Positions 46,101-58,171 of a DNA stretch of 64,000 bases are shown here, piece by piece. The stretch covers positions 197,762,086 to 197,826,085 of the forward strand of contig CM022302.1 in the NCBI GenBank assembly GCA_011799875.1, in the 5' to 3' direction. Below the pieces are notes generated by a model. The model worked only from the letters and a program-made list of their open reading frames with translations, ran no database searches and was not told the DNA's origin. The translations under genes and the position numbers were made by a program. Within the stretch, counting starts at the first letter, position 1, and each line of letters starts with the position of its first letter. The stretch is from Thinopyrum elongatum (Eukaryota; Streptophyta; Magnoliopsida; Poales; Poaceae).

Positions 46101-47557
46101 TTTGACGCGTGGAGGCACTGTTCGAACGGGCGCTCGATGCCGCGTCGAACTGTGGCCGTGGCCTGGCCGGAAGTGGCCGTAAAACTCGCCGGCGTCGAGG
46201 TTTGGCGGAAGCCGAAACCCGACGAACTCGCGCGCGACGTAGCATAGATTAAAACGGGCGGCGCTCTACTCCTACGGCGCCTACTCAACGCGGTGAAAGC
46301 GATGGGCATGAGCGCGGGGCCGTTTGGTCGCCGGAACGGCGCCGGCGACGAGCAGAGGCGAAGGCGCTCTCGGGCGCTCGTCGTGCTCGGTACTAGGCAA
46401 GTCGGTCGAGGGCGTGCGGGTGCTTGTTGTGCTCCTGGGAGAACCAGGAGCCCAACGGTGAGCTCAGGTGGCCGTGCCAGTGACTGCGGCTACGGTGGCG
46501 CAGTGTTCAGCGGCGACGGGTACGAGCTTGAGCGGCGCGGCGGCTATGGTGTAGAAGAAGGGCAAGGGAGCGAGGGAAGGGGAGGAGCAGCTCACCGAGA
46601 GGCTACGTAATGCCGTCGGGAGCTTAGGAGCGCAGAACGTCGGCGAATCGTCGGGGCTCGCCGGCGTCAGAGAAGAAAGGGGGCGAAGTAGTCCGGTTTC
46701 AGCAGGGCCTCCCCGCCTCCACTCGTGGTCAGAGACAAAGGAGTCGAGGACGGCGAAGCTCGCAGGCGTGTTGGCTGAGCTCATGGACGATGGTGGCCGC
46801 GACTACGGCAAGGACATGGCGACGGAGGCGCTCGGTTGCGGTGGATCTGGAGGAGAAGGAAGGAGGGAGAGGGCGAGCGAGCGAGGGGGAAGTGGATAGG
46901 GACGGAGAGGAGGCCGAGGGAGCTCCTCCTTATCCTCTCGTCTGGCCTGCGGCGTCGCGGTGTCGGCGCAGGAGCGGTGAGCGCGCGTGTGACCACGGGC
47001 GTGGCGACACGGCGATGGAAAGGACGACGACTGTGTAAGGGATGGACTGGGCTGACTGGGCCTCACGCACTGTGCACTTTGGCCAGTGCACAGTGGCCTT
47101 TTTCTTTTTATTTTTTTGTTTTTCTTTTTCTTTTCTGTTAGATAATAGTTAGGCCACTTGTGCACTTTTTGAAAATGAGGGACTTGGCCCAAATAATGCA
47201 AAGCAATAATACCCTTCACCAAAAACTTGTTTGGACAGATTTGGATTTCATTTGAAATTGAAATGATCTTAAACGGATTTAAATATTCTGTTTTGGTGCT
47301 GTTTAAAGTTGTGTGAGTCACTTATCTAACTCCCATTATTTTGCTGATAGTTTTATAAATGTTCCTGGAATATTTGCCAGTTAATGAACATTTTTCCAAC
47401 AGTGCCTGATCAATTTCATATTTCACTTATGAATTTGAATTGATTTTCAGATTGGAATTGATTTGCTTTGGATAACCACTATGTTTAGGCACTGCAAATG
47501 ATATGACTTGGCAATATTAGCAGCTGATCACAGTGGTAGTTACACAGGGGTGTTACA
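43196..47557 (-). repeat. Element B right (5') LTR, 4362 bp
   Basis: It is near identical to the left LTR; the first 70 bases differ at two positions. It has an extra block of about 20 bases near 46439-46458 (GAGAACCAGGAGCCCAACG) that the left copy lacks. The four GAGGWATCACCCTCG words are present at about 44698, 44753, 44810 and 44876. Confidence 0.9.
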
Positions 47558-48737
47558 ATTACTGCCGAGCAATTGATAGAAAAGCGCAAAATTATGACGA
47601 TATCTAAGGCAATGATCATGAATATAGGCATCACGTCCGTGTCAAGTAGACCAAAACAATTCTGCATCTACTACTATTACTCCACACATTGACCGACTCC
47701 TGCCTGCATCTAGAGTATTAAGTTCATGAAGAACAGAGTAACGCATTAAGAAGATGACATGATGTAGAGGAATTAACTCAAGCAATATGATGAAAACCCC
47801 ATCTTTTTATCCTCGATGGTAACAATACAATACGTGCCTTGCTGCCCCTACTGTCACTGGGAATGGACACCGCAAGATTGAACCCAAAGTTAAGCACTTC
47901 TCCCATTGCAAGAAAAACCAATCTAGTTGGCCAAACTAAATCGATAGTTCGAAGAGACTTGCACAGATATCAAATCATGCATAATAGAATTCAGAGAAGA
48001 TTCAAATAATATCCATAGATAAGCTAATCATAAATCCACAATTCATCGGATCTCGGCAAACACACCGCAAAAAAGTATTACATCGAATAGATCTCCAAAA
48101 CATCGAGGAGAACGTGGTATTGAGAATCAAAGAGAGAGAAGAAGCCATCTAGCTACTAGCTATGGACCCGTAGGTCTGAGGTAAACTACTCACGCTTCAT
48201 CGGAAGGGCAAAGGTGTTGATGTAGAAGCCCTCCGTGATCGAATCCCCCTCCGACAGGACGCCGGAAAAGGCCCCTAGATGGGATCTCACGGGTACAGAA
48301 GGTTGCGGCGGTGGAAAAGTCTGTTCGTGGATGCCTCTGGTGGTTTGGGCATATAAGAGTATATATAGACGAAAGAATTAGGTCAGGAGACGCACGAGAG
48401 GCCCACAAGGGTGGGGGCGCGCCCTACCTCTTGGGCGCGCCCTCAGTCCTTGTGGCTTCCTCGTGGCTTCTCTGACTTGCACTCCAAGTCCTCTGGTTTC
48501 CTTTTGGTCCAAGAAAGATCATCGCAAAAGTTTTATTCCGTTTGGACTCCGTTTGGTATTCCTTTTCTGCGAAACTCAAAAACAGGGGAAAAAACAGGAA
48601 CTGACACTGGGCTCTAGGTTAATAGGTTAGTCCCAAAAATAATATAAAATAGCATATTAATGCATATAAAACATCCAAAACAGATAATATAATAGCATGG
48701 AACAATCAAAAATTATAGATACGTTGGAGACGTATCA

Positions 48738-51735
48738 AGCATCCCCAAGCTTAATTCCTGCTCGTCCTCGAGTAGGTAAATGATAAAAACAGAATTTTTT
48801 ATGTGGAATGCTACCTAACATATTTATCCATGTAATTTCTTTATTGTGGCATGAATGTTCAGATCCGTATGATTCAAAACAAAAGTTTAATATTGACATA
48901 AAAACAATAATACTTCAAGCATACTAACAAGATAATTATGTCTTCTCAAAATAACATGGCCAAAGAAAGCTTATCCCTACAAAATCATATAGTCTGGCTA
49001 TGCTCCATCTTCATCACACAAAATACTCAAATCATGCACAACCTCGGTTTTAGCCAAGCAATTGTTTCATACTTTAGTATTCTCAAACTTTTTCAACTTT
49101 CACGCAATACATGAGCGTGAACCATGGACATAGCACTATAGGTGGAATAGAAGGTGGTTCTGGAGAAGACAAAAAGAGGGAGATAGTCTCACATCAACTA
49201 GGCGTGTCAACGGGCTATGGAGATGCCCATCAATAGATATCAATGTGAGTGAGTAGGGATTGCCATGCAACGGATGCACTAGAGCTATAAGTTTATGAAA
49301 GCTCAAAAAGAAAACTAAATGGGTGTGCATCCAACTTGCTTGCTCATGAAGACCTAGGGCAATTTGAGGAAGCCCATCGTTGGAATATACAAGCCAAGTT
49401 CTATAATGAAAAATTCCCACTAGTATATGAAAGTGACAACATAGGAGACTCTCTATCATGAAGATCATGGTGCTACTTTGAAGCACAAGTATGGAAAAAG
49501 GATAGTAACATTGCCCCGTCTCTTTTTTTTCTCTCATTTTTTTCTTTTTTTTTCTTTCCTTTTTTTCTCTTTTTTCTTTCATTTTTTTCTTTCTCTTTTT
49601 TTTCTTCCTTTCTTTCTTTCTTTTCTTTTCTCTCACATGGGACAATGCTCTAATAATGAAAATCATCATACTTCTATTTACTTACAACTCAAAAATTACA
49701 ACTCGATACTAGAACAAAATACGACTCTATATGAATGCCTCCGGCGGTGTACCGGGATATGCAATGAATCAAGAGTGACATGTATGAAAGAATTATGAAC
49801 GGTGGCTTTGCCACAAATACGATGTCAACTACATGATCATGCAAAGCAATATGACAATGATGATGCGTGTCATAATAAATGGAACGGTGGAAAGTTGCAT
49901 GGCAATATATCTCAGAATGGCTATGGAAATGCCATAATAGGTAGGTATGGTGGCTGTTTTGAGGAAGGTATATGGTGGGTTTATGGTACCGGCGAAAATT
50001 GCGCCGCACTAGAGAGGCTAGCAAAGGTGGAAGGGTGAGAGTGCGTATAATCCATGGACTCAACATTAGTCATAAAGAACTCACATACTTATTGTAAAAA
50101 TCTATTAGTCATCGAAACAAAGTACTAGACGCATGCTCCTAGGGGAATGGTTGGTAGGAATTAACCATCGTGCGATTCCGACCTCCACACAAACGATGAC
50201 AATCAAAAAATATCTCATGCTCCGACTTCGTTACATAACGGTTCACCATACGTGCATGCTACGGGACTCACAAACCTTAACACAAGTATTTCTCAAATTC
50301 AAAACTACTCACTAGCATGACTCTAATATCACCATCTTCATATCTCAAAACAATCATAAGGAATCAAACTTCTCATAGTATTCAATGCACTTTATATGAA
50401 AGTTTTTATTATATCCCTCTTGGATGCCTATCATATTAGGACTAAATTTATAACCAAAGCAAATTACCATGCTGTTTTAAAGTCTCTCAAAATAATATAA
50501 GTGAAGCATGAGAGCTCATCAATTTCTATAAAATAAAGCCACCGCCGTGCTCTAAAAAGATGTAAGTGAAGCACTAGAGCAAAATTGCCTAGCTCAAAAG
50601 ATATAAGTGAAGCACAAAGAGCATTCTAATAAATCATGATTCATGCGTGTCTCTCTCAAAAGGTGTGTACAGAAAGGATGATTGTGACAAACTAAAAATC
50701 AAAGACTCAAATCATACAAGACGCTCCAAGCAAAACACATATCATGTGGTGAATAAAAATATAGCCTCAAGTAAAGTTACCGATAGACGAAGACGAAAGA
50801 GGGGATGCCTTCCGGGGCATCCCCAAGCTTAGGCTCTTGGTTGTCCTTGAATATTACCTTGGGGTGCCTTGGGCATCCCCAAGCTTAGGCTCTTGCCACT
50901 CCTTATTCCATAGTCCATCAAATCCTTACCCAAAACTTGAAAACTTCACAACACAAAACTCAACAGAAAATCTCATAAGATCCGTTAGTATAAGAAAATA
51001 AATCACCACTTTTGGTACTGTTGTGAACTCATTCTTTATTTATATTGGTGTAATATCTACTGTATTCCAACTTTTCCATGGTTCATACCCCCCGATACTA
51101 CCCATAGATTCATCAAAATAAGCAAACAACACAAAGAAAACAGAATCTGTCAAAAATAGAACAGTCTCCGAAGATCCGAATTGTTATAATACTTCTGTAA
51201 CTCCAAAAATTCTGAAAAATTATGACAACAGTAGAAATTTGTATATGAATCTCGTATAAAAAATTCAGGGTTTTGACTCTCCAGTGAATTATTAAAATTC
51301 TGAGACTGGACGCAAAAGTTTCTGTTTTTCAGCAAGATCAAATCAACTATCACCGTAAGCCATCCCAAAGGTCTTACTTGGCACAAACACTAATTAAACC
51401 ACAAAAACACATCTAACCAGAGGCTAGATGAATTATTTATTGCAAAACAGCAAGGAAAAATATTGGGTTGTCTCCCAACAAGCGCTCTTCTTTAAAGCCT
51501 TTTAGCTAGGCATTGATAATTTCAATGATGCTCACATAAAAGAGAAGAATTGAAGCACAAAGAGAGCATCATAAAGCGCGTGACAAACACATCCAAGTCT
51601 AACATAGTTCCTATGCATAGGCATTTTATAAGCAAATAAATTATCAAGGCGAGCAAAAACTAGCATATGCAAGGAAGAAGAAAGAGACGATAGCAATCTC
51701 AACATTAAGAGAGGTAATTTAGTAACATGAAAATT
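48738..51735 (-). other. Element F non-coding 3' interior
   Basis: No coding capacity is recognised. Landmarks, read from the ORF towards the 3' LTR, are as follows. The TTGTTGGGAGACAACCCAA hairpin lies at about 51464-51484. AACAGAATCTGTCAAAAATA lies near 51139. Two GCATCCCCAAGCTTAGGCTC words lie at 50816-50895, one of them in a GCATCCCC/GGGGCATCC inverted pair. A long homopurine tract on the sense strand lies at about 49518-49635. Confidence 0.6.
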
Positions 51736-52365
51736 TCAACGACCATATTTTCCTCTCTCATAATAATTACATGTAGGATCATAAGAAAATTCAACAATAT
51801 AGCTATCACATAACATATTCTCAACATGATCCACATGCATGCGAAGTTGACACTCTTCCAAAATAGTGGGATTAACATTAACTAAAGTCATGACCTCTCC
51901 AAACCCACTGTTATCAAAAATTTCATAAGATTGAATATTCTCCAAATATGTGGGATATAAAGTTGACACTCTTCCAAACCCACTTTCAATATTATTGCAA
52001 ATATTATTATCAATCTCATATTCATCATGGGTCTTAAATAAATTTTCAAGATCATAAGAAGAATCACCCCAATCATGATCATTGCAACAAGTAATAGAAA
52101 TAGCAAAACTAGCATCCCCAAGCTTGGGGTTTTGCATATTATTAGCACAATTGACATTAATAGAATTTATAACAACATCATTGCAATCATGCTTTTTATT
52201 CAAAGATCTATCGTGAATCACTTCATAAAGCACTTCATCACAATTTTCAGATTCACGGATTTCAAGCAAAACTTCATAAAGATAATCTAGTGCACTCAAA
52301 TCACTAGAAATTGGTTCATCATAATTGGATCTCTTAAAAAGATTAGCAAGTGGATGAGGATCCAT
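51736..52365 (-). CDS. Athila non-autonomous ORF (209 aa)
   Basis: This is an intact frame starting MDPHPLANLFKRS and ending YYERGKYGR, about 240 bases after the primer site. It shares with element A's ORF the segments NNMQNPKLGDA (A: NDMQSYKLGDA), MHVDHVENMLCDSYIVEF (A: MHVDHEKNALCDSYIVEF) and NYYERGKY (A: NCYERGTY). The middle is acidic, with two SGFG(R/E)V(S/M)TL repeats. There is no zinc knuckle, protease or RT motif. It sits where gag begins in autonomous relatives. Function is unknown; conservation between two subfamilies suggests it was under selection or is inherited from an Athila polyprotein. Confidence 0.6.
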   Translation of the reverse strand: MDPHPLANLFKRSNYDEPISSDLSALDYLYEVLLEIRESENCDEVLYEVIHDRSLNKKHDCNDVVINSINVNCANNMQNPKLGDASFAISITCCNDHDWGDSSYDLENLFKTHDEYEIDNNICNNIESGFGRVSTLYPTYLENIQSYEIFDNSGFGEVMTLVNVNPTILEECQLRMHVDHVENMLCDSYIVEFSYDPTCNYYERGKYGR

Positions 52366-52603
52366 AAAATTTTAGCAAGCGAAGATGCAAGCAAAAAGAA
52401 GGTACATGGTAACAAAAGCAAACAAAAGATCGAACGGAAGAAGGGAGAATAAAAAGGCAAATAGAGAGGCGAAGAAAAGGCAAACTTTTCGAAAATCATT
52501 TTAAAAGTGGGGAGAGGAAAACAAGAGGCGAATGGCGAATAATGTAATGCGAGAGATGAGAGTTTATGATGGGTACTTGGTATGTCTTGACTTGGTGTAG
52601 ATC

Positions 52604-52621
52604 TCCCCGGCAACGGCGCCA
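52604..52621 (-). other. primer binding site of element F, tRNA-Asp type
   Basis: The minus strand reads TGGCGCCGTTGCCGGGGA, eleven bases inside the LTR terminus at 52633. The spacing is the same as in element D. Confidence 0.9.
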
Positions 52622-52632
52622 GAAATTCTTCC

Positions 52633-54232
52633 TGCTACTTCTAGAGCTTGCGTTGGTTTTTCCCTTGAAGAGGAAAGGGTGATGCAGCAAAGTAGAGTAA
52701 GTATTTCCCTCTATTTTGAGAACCAAGGTATCAATCCAGTAGGAGACAACATGCAAGTCACTGAATACCTGCACAAACAAACACCAAACATGCACCCAAC
52801 GCGATAAGGGGTTGTCAATCCCTTCACGGTTACTTGCAAAAGTGAGATCTGATAAAGATAAATAAACAGTAAAGTAAATATTTTTGGTATTTTGTTTTAT
52901 AGATTAGAAAGTAAAAAGATTGCAAAATAGTAGATCGGAAACTCGTAGATTGGAAAGTAGAAGATTGTATGATGGAAAATAGACCCGGGGGCCATAGGTT
53001 TCACTAGAGGCTTCTCTCAAGATAGAAAATAATACGGTGGGTGAACAAATTACTGCTGAGCAATTGATAGAAAAGCGCAAAATTATGATGATATCTAAGG
53101 CAATGATCATGAATATAGGCATCATGTCTGTATCAAGTAGACCGAAACGATTCTGCATCTACTACTATTACTCCACACATCGACCGACTCCTGCCTGCAT
53201 CTAGAGTATTAAGTTCATGAAGAACAGAGTAACGCATTAAGAAAGATGACATGATGTAGAGGAATTAACTCAAGCAATATGATAAAAACCCCATCTTTTT
53301 ATTCTCGATGGCAACAATACAATACGTGCCTTGCTGCCCCTACTGTCACTAGGAAAGGACACCACAAGATTGAACCCAAAGCTAAGCACTTCTCCCATTG
53401 CAAGAAAAACTAATCTAGTTGGCCAAACCAAATCGATAGTTCGAAGAGACTTGCAAAGATATCAAATCATGCATAAAAGAATTCAGAGAAGATTCAAATA
53501 ATATTCCTAGATAAGCTTATCATAAATCCACAATTCATCGGATCTCGGCAAACACACCACAAAAAAAGTATTACATCAAATAGATCTCCAAGAACATCAA
53601 GGAGAACGTGGTATTGAGAATCAAAGAGAGAGAAGAAGCCATGTAGCTACTAGCTATGGACCCGTAGGTCTGAGGTAAACTACTCACGCTTCATCGGAAG
53701 GGCAATGGTGTTGATGTAGAAGCCCTCCGTGATCGAATCCCCCTCTGGCAGGACGCCGGAAAAGGCCCCTAGATTGGATCTCACGGGTACAGAAGGTTGC
53801 GGTGGTGGAGAAGTCTTTTCATGGATGCCTCTGGTGGTTTGGGCATATAAGAGTACATATAGGCGAAAGAATTAGGTCAGGAGACGCACGAGGGGCCCAC
53901 AAGGGTGGGGGGCGTGCCCTACCCCCATGGGCGCGCCCTCAGTCCTTGTGGCCGCCTCGTGGCTTCTCTGACTTGCACTCCATGTCCTCTGGTTTCCTTT
54001 TGGTCCAAGAAAGATCATCGCGGAAATTTTATTCCGTTTGGACTCCGTTTGGTATTCCTTTTCTGTGAAACTCAAAAACAGGGAAAAAACAGGAACTGAC
54101 ACTGGGCCCTAGGTTAATAAGTTAGTCCCAAAAATAATATAAAATAGCATATTAATGCAGATAAAACATCCAAAACAGATAATATAATAGCATGGAACAA
54201 TCAAAAATTATAGATACGTTGGAGACGTATCA
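52633..54232 (-). repeat. Element F right (5') LTR, 1600 bp
   Basis: The uninterrupted copy. Its minus-strand ends are TGATACGTCTCCAACG and AGAAGTAGCA. Differences from the left copy in a 106-base sample (53054-53159) are seven, six of them at CpG sites. Confidence 0.9.
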
Positions 54233-55101
54233 GTCCACCATACCTACCTATGGATTTAATAAGATCCCTCAAGTAAGTTGTCATCGGTGCATAAAGCAAT
54301 AAAAATTACTCCTAAATATGTTTGATCTTTTATTGTAAGGGAAAATTAAGCATTGTACGAACTTGTGATGGCAAAGTAATAAAAGTGACGGACTGCATAA
54401 TAAAGGTTGCTATCATAAGGGGCAATATAACGTGACGTTCTTTTGCATTAAGAGCTTGGGCATCCAAAAATTAAAAGCGCATGACAACCTCTGCTTCCCT
54501 CTGTGAAGGGCCTATCTTTTACTTTTCAGTATTTACTTTTATGCAAGAGTCAATAGTATGCATTCTCATTTCAACCTCAATTATTCTCTAGTTGGCAAGC
54601 ATCATGTGGTGGGGAAAGATCTAGGCACATATGGCCAGTCAAATATATTTGATCATGATTTATTATTGTTGACAATTATCTCTATGATAAATGAGTTGGG
54701 AGGCGAAACATTAAGCCCCTATCTTTCTCCGTGTTCGATGGATGCCATTTGTTCTAAAAATATGCTTTGAGTACTAGCAATCATAGAAGACTCTATGATG
54801 ATTGAGTATGTGGAGCTCTTACTTAGACTCTGTTGAATAAGTTGAATTGCAATTGTTTGGTGACTAAGAATATAGGTTGTTGAGTTTCAAGAGAATTCAT
54901 TGTTTGAACCTTAACACGTGAATTGGTTGCTACTTTAACATGAGAAGTTTTATGAGAAAGAATTGTTGTTATGACACTAGGAAAAGTGATTGAAAGTATC
55001 ATTAATCAAACTTATGCACTATGCTAGCATTCACACTTCATAAATTATTTCTTTTATCATTTACCTACTCAAGGACGAGTAGGAATTAAGCTTGGGAATG
55101 C
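54233..55101 (+). other. Element A 3' interior, right piece
   Basis: This piece resumes element A after element F. No gene is recognised. It ends with the polypurine-like tract AAGGACGAGTAGGAATTAAG, next to the 3' LTR. Element F has the same tract in its own orientation. Confidence 0.7.
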
Positions 55102-56605
55102 TGATACGTCTCCAACGTATCTATAATTTATGAAGTATTCATGCCATGTTTACAACAATTTTATACGGTTTTGGTATGATTTGCATGGAACTAACCCGGA
55201 CTGACGTTGTTTTCAGCAGAACTACCGTGGTGATAGTTTTTTGTGCAGAAATAAAAGTTCTCCAAATGCAACGAAACTTTTTGACGATTTTTTTGGAATA
55301 AAAGAGGCACTAGAAGCTTCGTGGGAGGACCAGAAGGTGAAGGAGGTGAGCACAAGACACCTGGGCGCGCCAGGAGGCCCTGGTGCGCCCAGGTGGGTTG
55401 TGCCCACCTCGAGGCCCATCTTCGCGTGATTCCAACGCTGAAAAATCCTATAAATAGAGAAACCATCAGAAATAACCCTAGATCAGAAGTTCCGCCACCT
55501 CAAGCCTCTGTAGCCACAAAAAACTAATCTAGACCCCGTTCCGGCACCCTGCCGGAGGGAGAAATCATCACCGATGGCCATCTTCATCATCCCGGCAGCC
55601 ACCAAGATGAGGAGGGAGTAGTCCACCCTCGTGGCTGGGGGTTTGTACCAGTAGCTATGTGTTTAATCTCTCTCTATCACGTGTTCTTGAGATGGCACGA
55701 TCTTGATGTATCGCGGGCTTTGTTAATATAGTTGGATCATATGGTGTTTTCCCCTCTCTATCTTGTTGTGATTGAATACTTTTATGGATTTGAGAACACT
55801 TGATGCACGTTTTCGTCCTTGTTTCTCTGGTAGAAATCTTGGGGCACTCTTTGAGGTTCTTTGTGTTGGATTGAGTATTATGAATCTGAAATTGTTTGAT
55901 GCATATCGCATAATCAACTCACGGATACTCACAGTGACATTGGAGTATCTAGGTGACATTAGAGTTGGTTGATATGTATCATATGGTGTTATTTTAGTAC
56001 GAACTCTTGGTTAGATTGATCGAAAAGAATAGCTTGATGTTATTTTAGTATGAACTCTAGGATAGATTGATCGGAAAGAATAGCTTTGAGGTGGTTTCGT
56101 ACCCTACAAACAATTTCTTCTTATGTTCTCCGCTAGATAGGAACTTTGGAGTGATTCTTCATCGCACATTGAGGGATGGTTATATGATCCAATTATATTA
56201 GCATTGTTGAGAGATTGCACTAGCGAAAGTACGGACCCTAGGCCTCATTTTCAAACATTGTAATAGCGTTTGTGCTCCATTTTATCAATTGCTATCTTGC
56301 TGTTTTTTATTGTTCCTATTACAAAAATCAATATCTACTATCATTACTACGCTTGTATCACCATCTCTTTGCTGAACTAGTGTACCTATACAAATTACCA
56401 TTGTATTAGGTGTGTTGGGGACACAAGAGACTCTTTGTTATTTGGTTGCAGGGTTGTTTGAGAGAGACCATCTTCATCCTATGCCTCCCACGGATTGATA
56501 AACCTTAGGTCATCCACTTGAGGGAAAATTGCTACTATCCTACAAAACTCTGCGCTTGGAGGCCCAACACGAGTCTAAAAGAATAAAGTTGCGTAGTAGA
56601 CATCA
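55102..56605 (+). repeat. Element A 3' LTR, 1504 bp
   Basis: Same ends as the 5' LTR (TGATACGTCTCC... GACATCA) and a TATA box at 55449-55456. Two internal deletions of 38 and 68 bases relative to the 5' LTR account for the length difference. Confidence 0.9.
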
Positions 56606-57122
56606 GTTGTTAATGGGTTGGCCATTAGTATCTGACAAAAACTTGTGCGCCTTTTGCTGGGCCGACTTTTTAACCTACATGGGCCTCTATTGGGCCCTGC
56701 CACATGTCCACGTTTCATTGGCGACTCCTGTCCATTGGACGATTGACATCTGTCCCAACGCGGAGCTGACACGTGGTTGCTTCGACGAATGAGAATTTTA
56801 CACGTGGAAAATCGCCATTGGTCGTGGCTATTAACGGGTTATCGGATCCAAAATCGGACGCAATAGCTTAACGGTGACCCGTTACAGTGGATGCCACATG
56901 TCAGTTACCCTTGACGAATGCATTTCCATGATGCGCCATTTATCATCATGGAAGTGGACACTTTCGTGATGATAATTTGAGTATTGTTATGGAACACTTC
57001 TACGACAACACAGGTATGACTATCTTGATTCTGTCATAAAATCGTCATGGATGTACATGCATGACAGAAATCATGACATACTGTGACAAAGACGTATCAT
57101 CATGGAAGTTTTTTTTGTAGTG
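56606..57122 (+). mobile_element. CACTA element, right terminal piece
   Basis: Subterminal repeat words continue from the left piece. The sequence then becomes the conserved terminal region with CACGTGG, AACGGTGACCCGTTA and TATGACTATCTTGATTCTGT. The end, TTTTTTTTGTAGTG (57122), is the reverse complement of a CACTACAAAAAA terminus. The flank continues as Copia LTR. The 3-bp duplication cannot be checked, because the other terminus is outside the window. Confidence 0.75.
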
Positions 57123-58137
57123 AATATTTGTATTATTTTATTTTCATATTCATAATTAAGTGCTTATATTCTATGCTATAACTGCTATGATCCTGAAACA
57201 TGCAATTCAGTGGAAAACTCATATGCACGTGTGGAATGATAAAAGGTTCCTTGTCTTGCCTTTGGGACTAGCTCAAGTGTTGTTGTTGATCATGTTTTCT
57301 GGATCTTAGGATATCATTAAGTGTAATGATGATCCTAACACAACACTGAGATTATGACGTTGGAAGAATGATCATATTGAATCGACCCAAACTTGTTTGT
57401 TGTGAATTGAATTAATATTGTCTATATTCAGTTGTAATAACACGGAGTGTTAATGTGTGATCTTGCTCCTTAGACCATAAGAGTATCATGGTCACTTCTT
57501 ACCATACATTGAGCTTTGGGGTTGCTCAAACGTCACCTGTAACACGGTGATCATAACAACAACTTATAGGTTCATCAGAAAGTTTGACAAGTGGGAGGAT
57601 AGCTCAAGAGTGGGATTTGCTCCCCTGACATTGGAGAGATATTCTTAGGGTGCCCTCTCAGTGTGACGACATCAATCATCATCTAGCCAGACACATGTGA
57701 CTTCGTCAAGGGGATGCCGGAACAAAATAATGAGAAAGAAGAACAAAACCGGTTATGAGGATTTCCATATAGTGAGCATGGTGATGACTCAGGAGGATAC
57801 CGATGCATCCCGTGTTTTGTGAAATATCGCGAAGCAAAGGGAACATCACATGATAACCAACGGTTCACTCGAATATCGTTTGTGTACTCATAGGGACCAA
57901 TACGGACGTCCACGGTCCCGCTGTCGGTCATAGGACGAACGGTTTCCGTTCATGTCATTAAGTTACCGAACCTACGGGGTCACAAGCTTAAGGCAATCAT
58001 GATCTGCTGAGTGTTAGGACGGGAGTCATGAGAATATATTTGTGGAATTATTTCATGAATATTCAGAATAGTTCTGAGAGGATCCGGAAGCATTTCGGGG
58101 TCACCGGAAGGGTTTCGGTGAGTATCGGATAATACCG

Positions 58138-58171
<34 letters not shown>

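Larger units (their letters stand above)
33014..47557 (-). mobile_element. Element B: complete Tekay-type chromovirus (Gypsy)
   Basis: Minus-strand element of 14.5 kb with LTRs 33014-37353 and 43196-47557 and a 5-bp duplication, ATTAC (33009-33013 and 47558-47562), inside the left LTR of F. The primer site is tRNA-Met type (43181-43192). A polypurine tract (AGAGGAGGAGAACT on the minus strand) sits beside 37353. The order from the primer site is an extra 256-residue ORF, gag, protease, RT, RNase H, integrase and chromodomain. It is the youngest layer of the nest. Two frameshifts and one nonsense codon break the polyprotein. Confidence 0.93.
32593..48737 (-). repeat. Element F left (3') LTR, split by element B
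   Basis: Segments 32593-33013 and 47563-48737 rejoin, counting ATTAC once, into about 1596 bases matching the 1600-base right LTR. On the minus strand it starts TGATACGTCTCCAACG and ends with CA. A TATA-like CTATATATACTC lies near 48358-48368. Confidence 0.88.
32593..54232 (-). mobile_element. Element F: WHAM-like Athila-type retrotransposon, complete but split
   Basis: The minus-strand element lies between GTCCA duplications (32588-32592 and 54233-54237), inside element A. The right (5') LTR is 52633-54232. The left (3') LTR is 32593-33013 plus 47563-48737, split by element B. The primer site is at 52604-52621. The interior (48738-52632) has one recognised ORF and no pol. A tract matching element A's polypurine region adjoins the left LTR at 48738-48772. 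Without B the element is about 7.1 kb. Confidence 0.9.
27959..56605 (+). mobile_element. Element A: Sabrina-like Athila-type retrotransposon, complete but split
   Basis: The 5' LTR is 27959-29564, the primer site 29575-29592 and the 3' LTR 55102-56605. A 5-bp duplication, GTTGT, lies on both sides (27954-27958 and 56606-56610). The interior encodes one short ORF and no pol. A polypurine-like tract (AGGACGAGTAGGAATTAAGC, ending beside the 3' LTR) precedes 55102. Element F (32593-54232) interrupts the interior. Without F the element is about 7.0 kb. Confidence 0.9.

Noticed and set aside
49136..49798. Frame with a long Lys/Arg/Glu run and its antisense Phe/Ser/Leu run
   Set aside because: Produced by the purine/pyrimidine tract in element F's interior; no domain and no sign of an independent gene.
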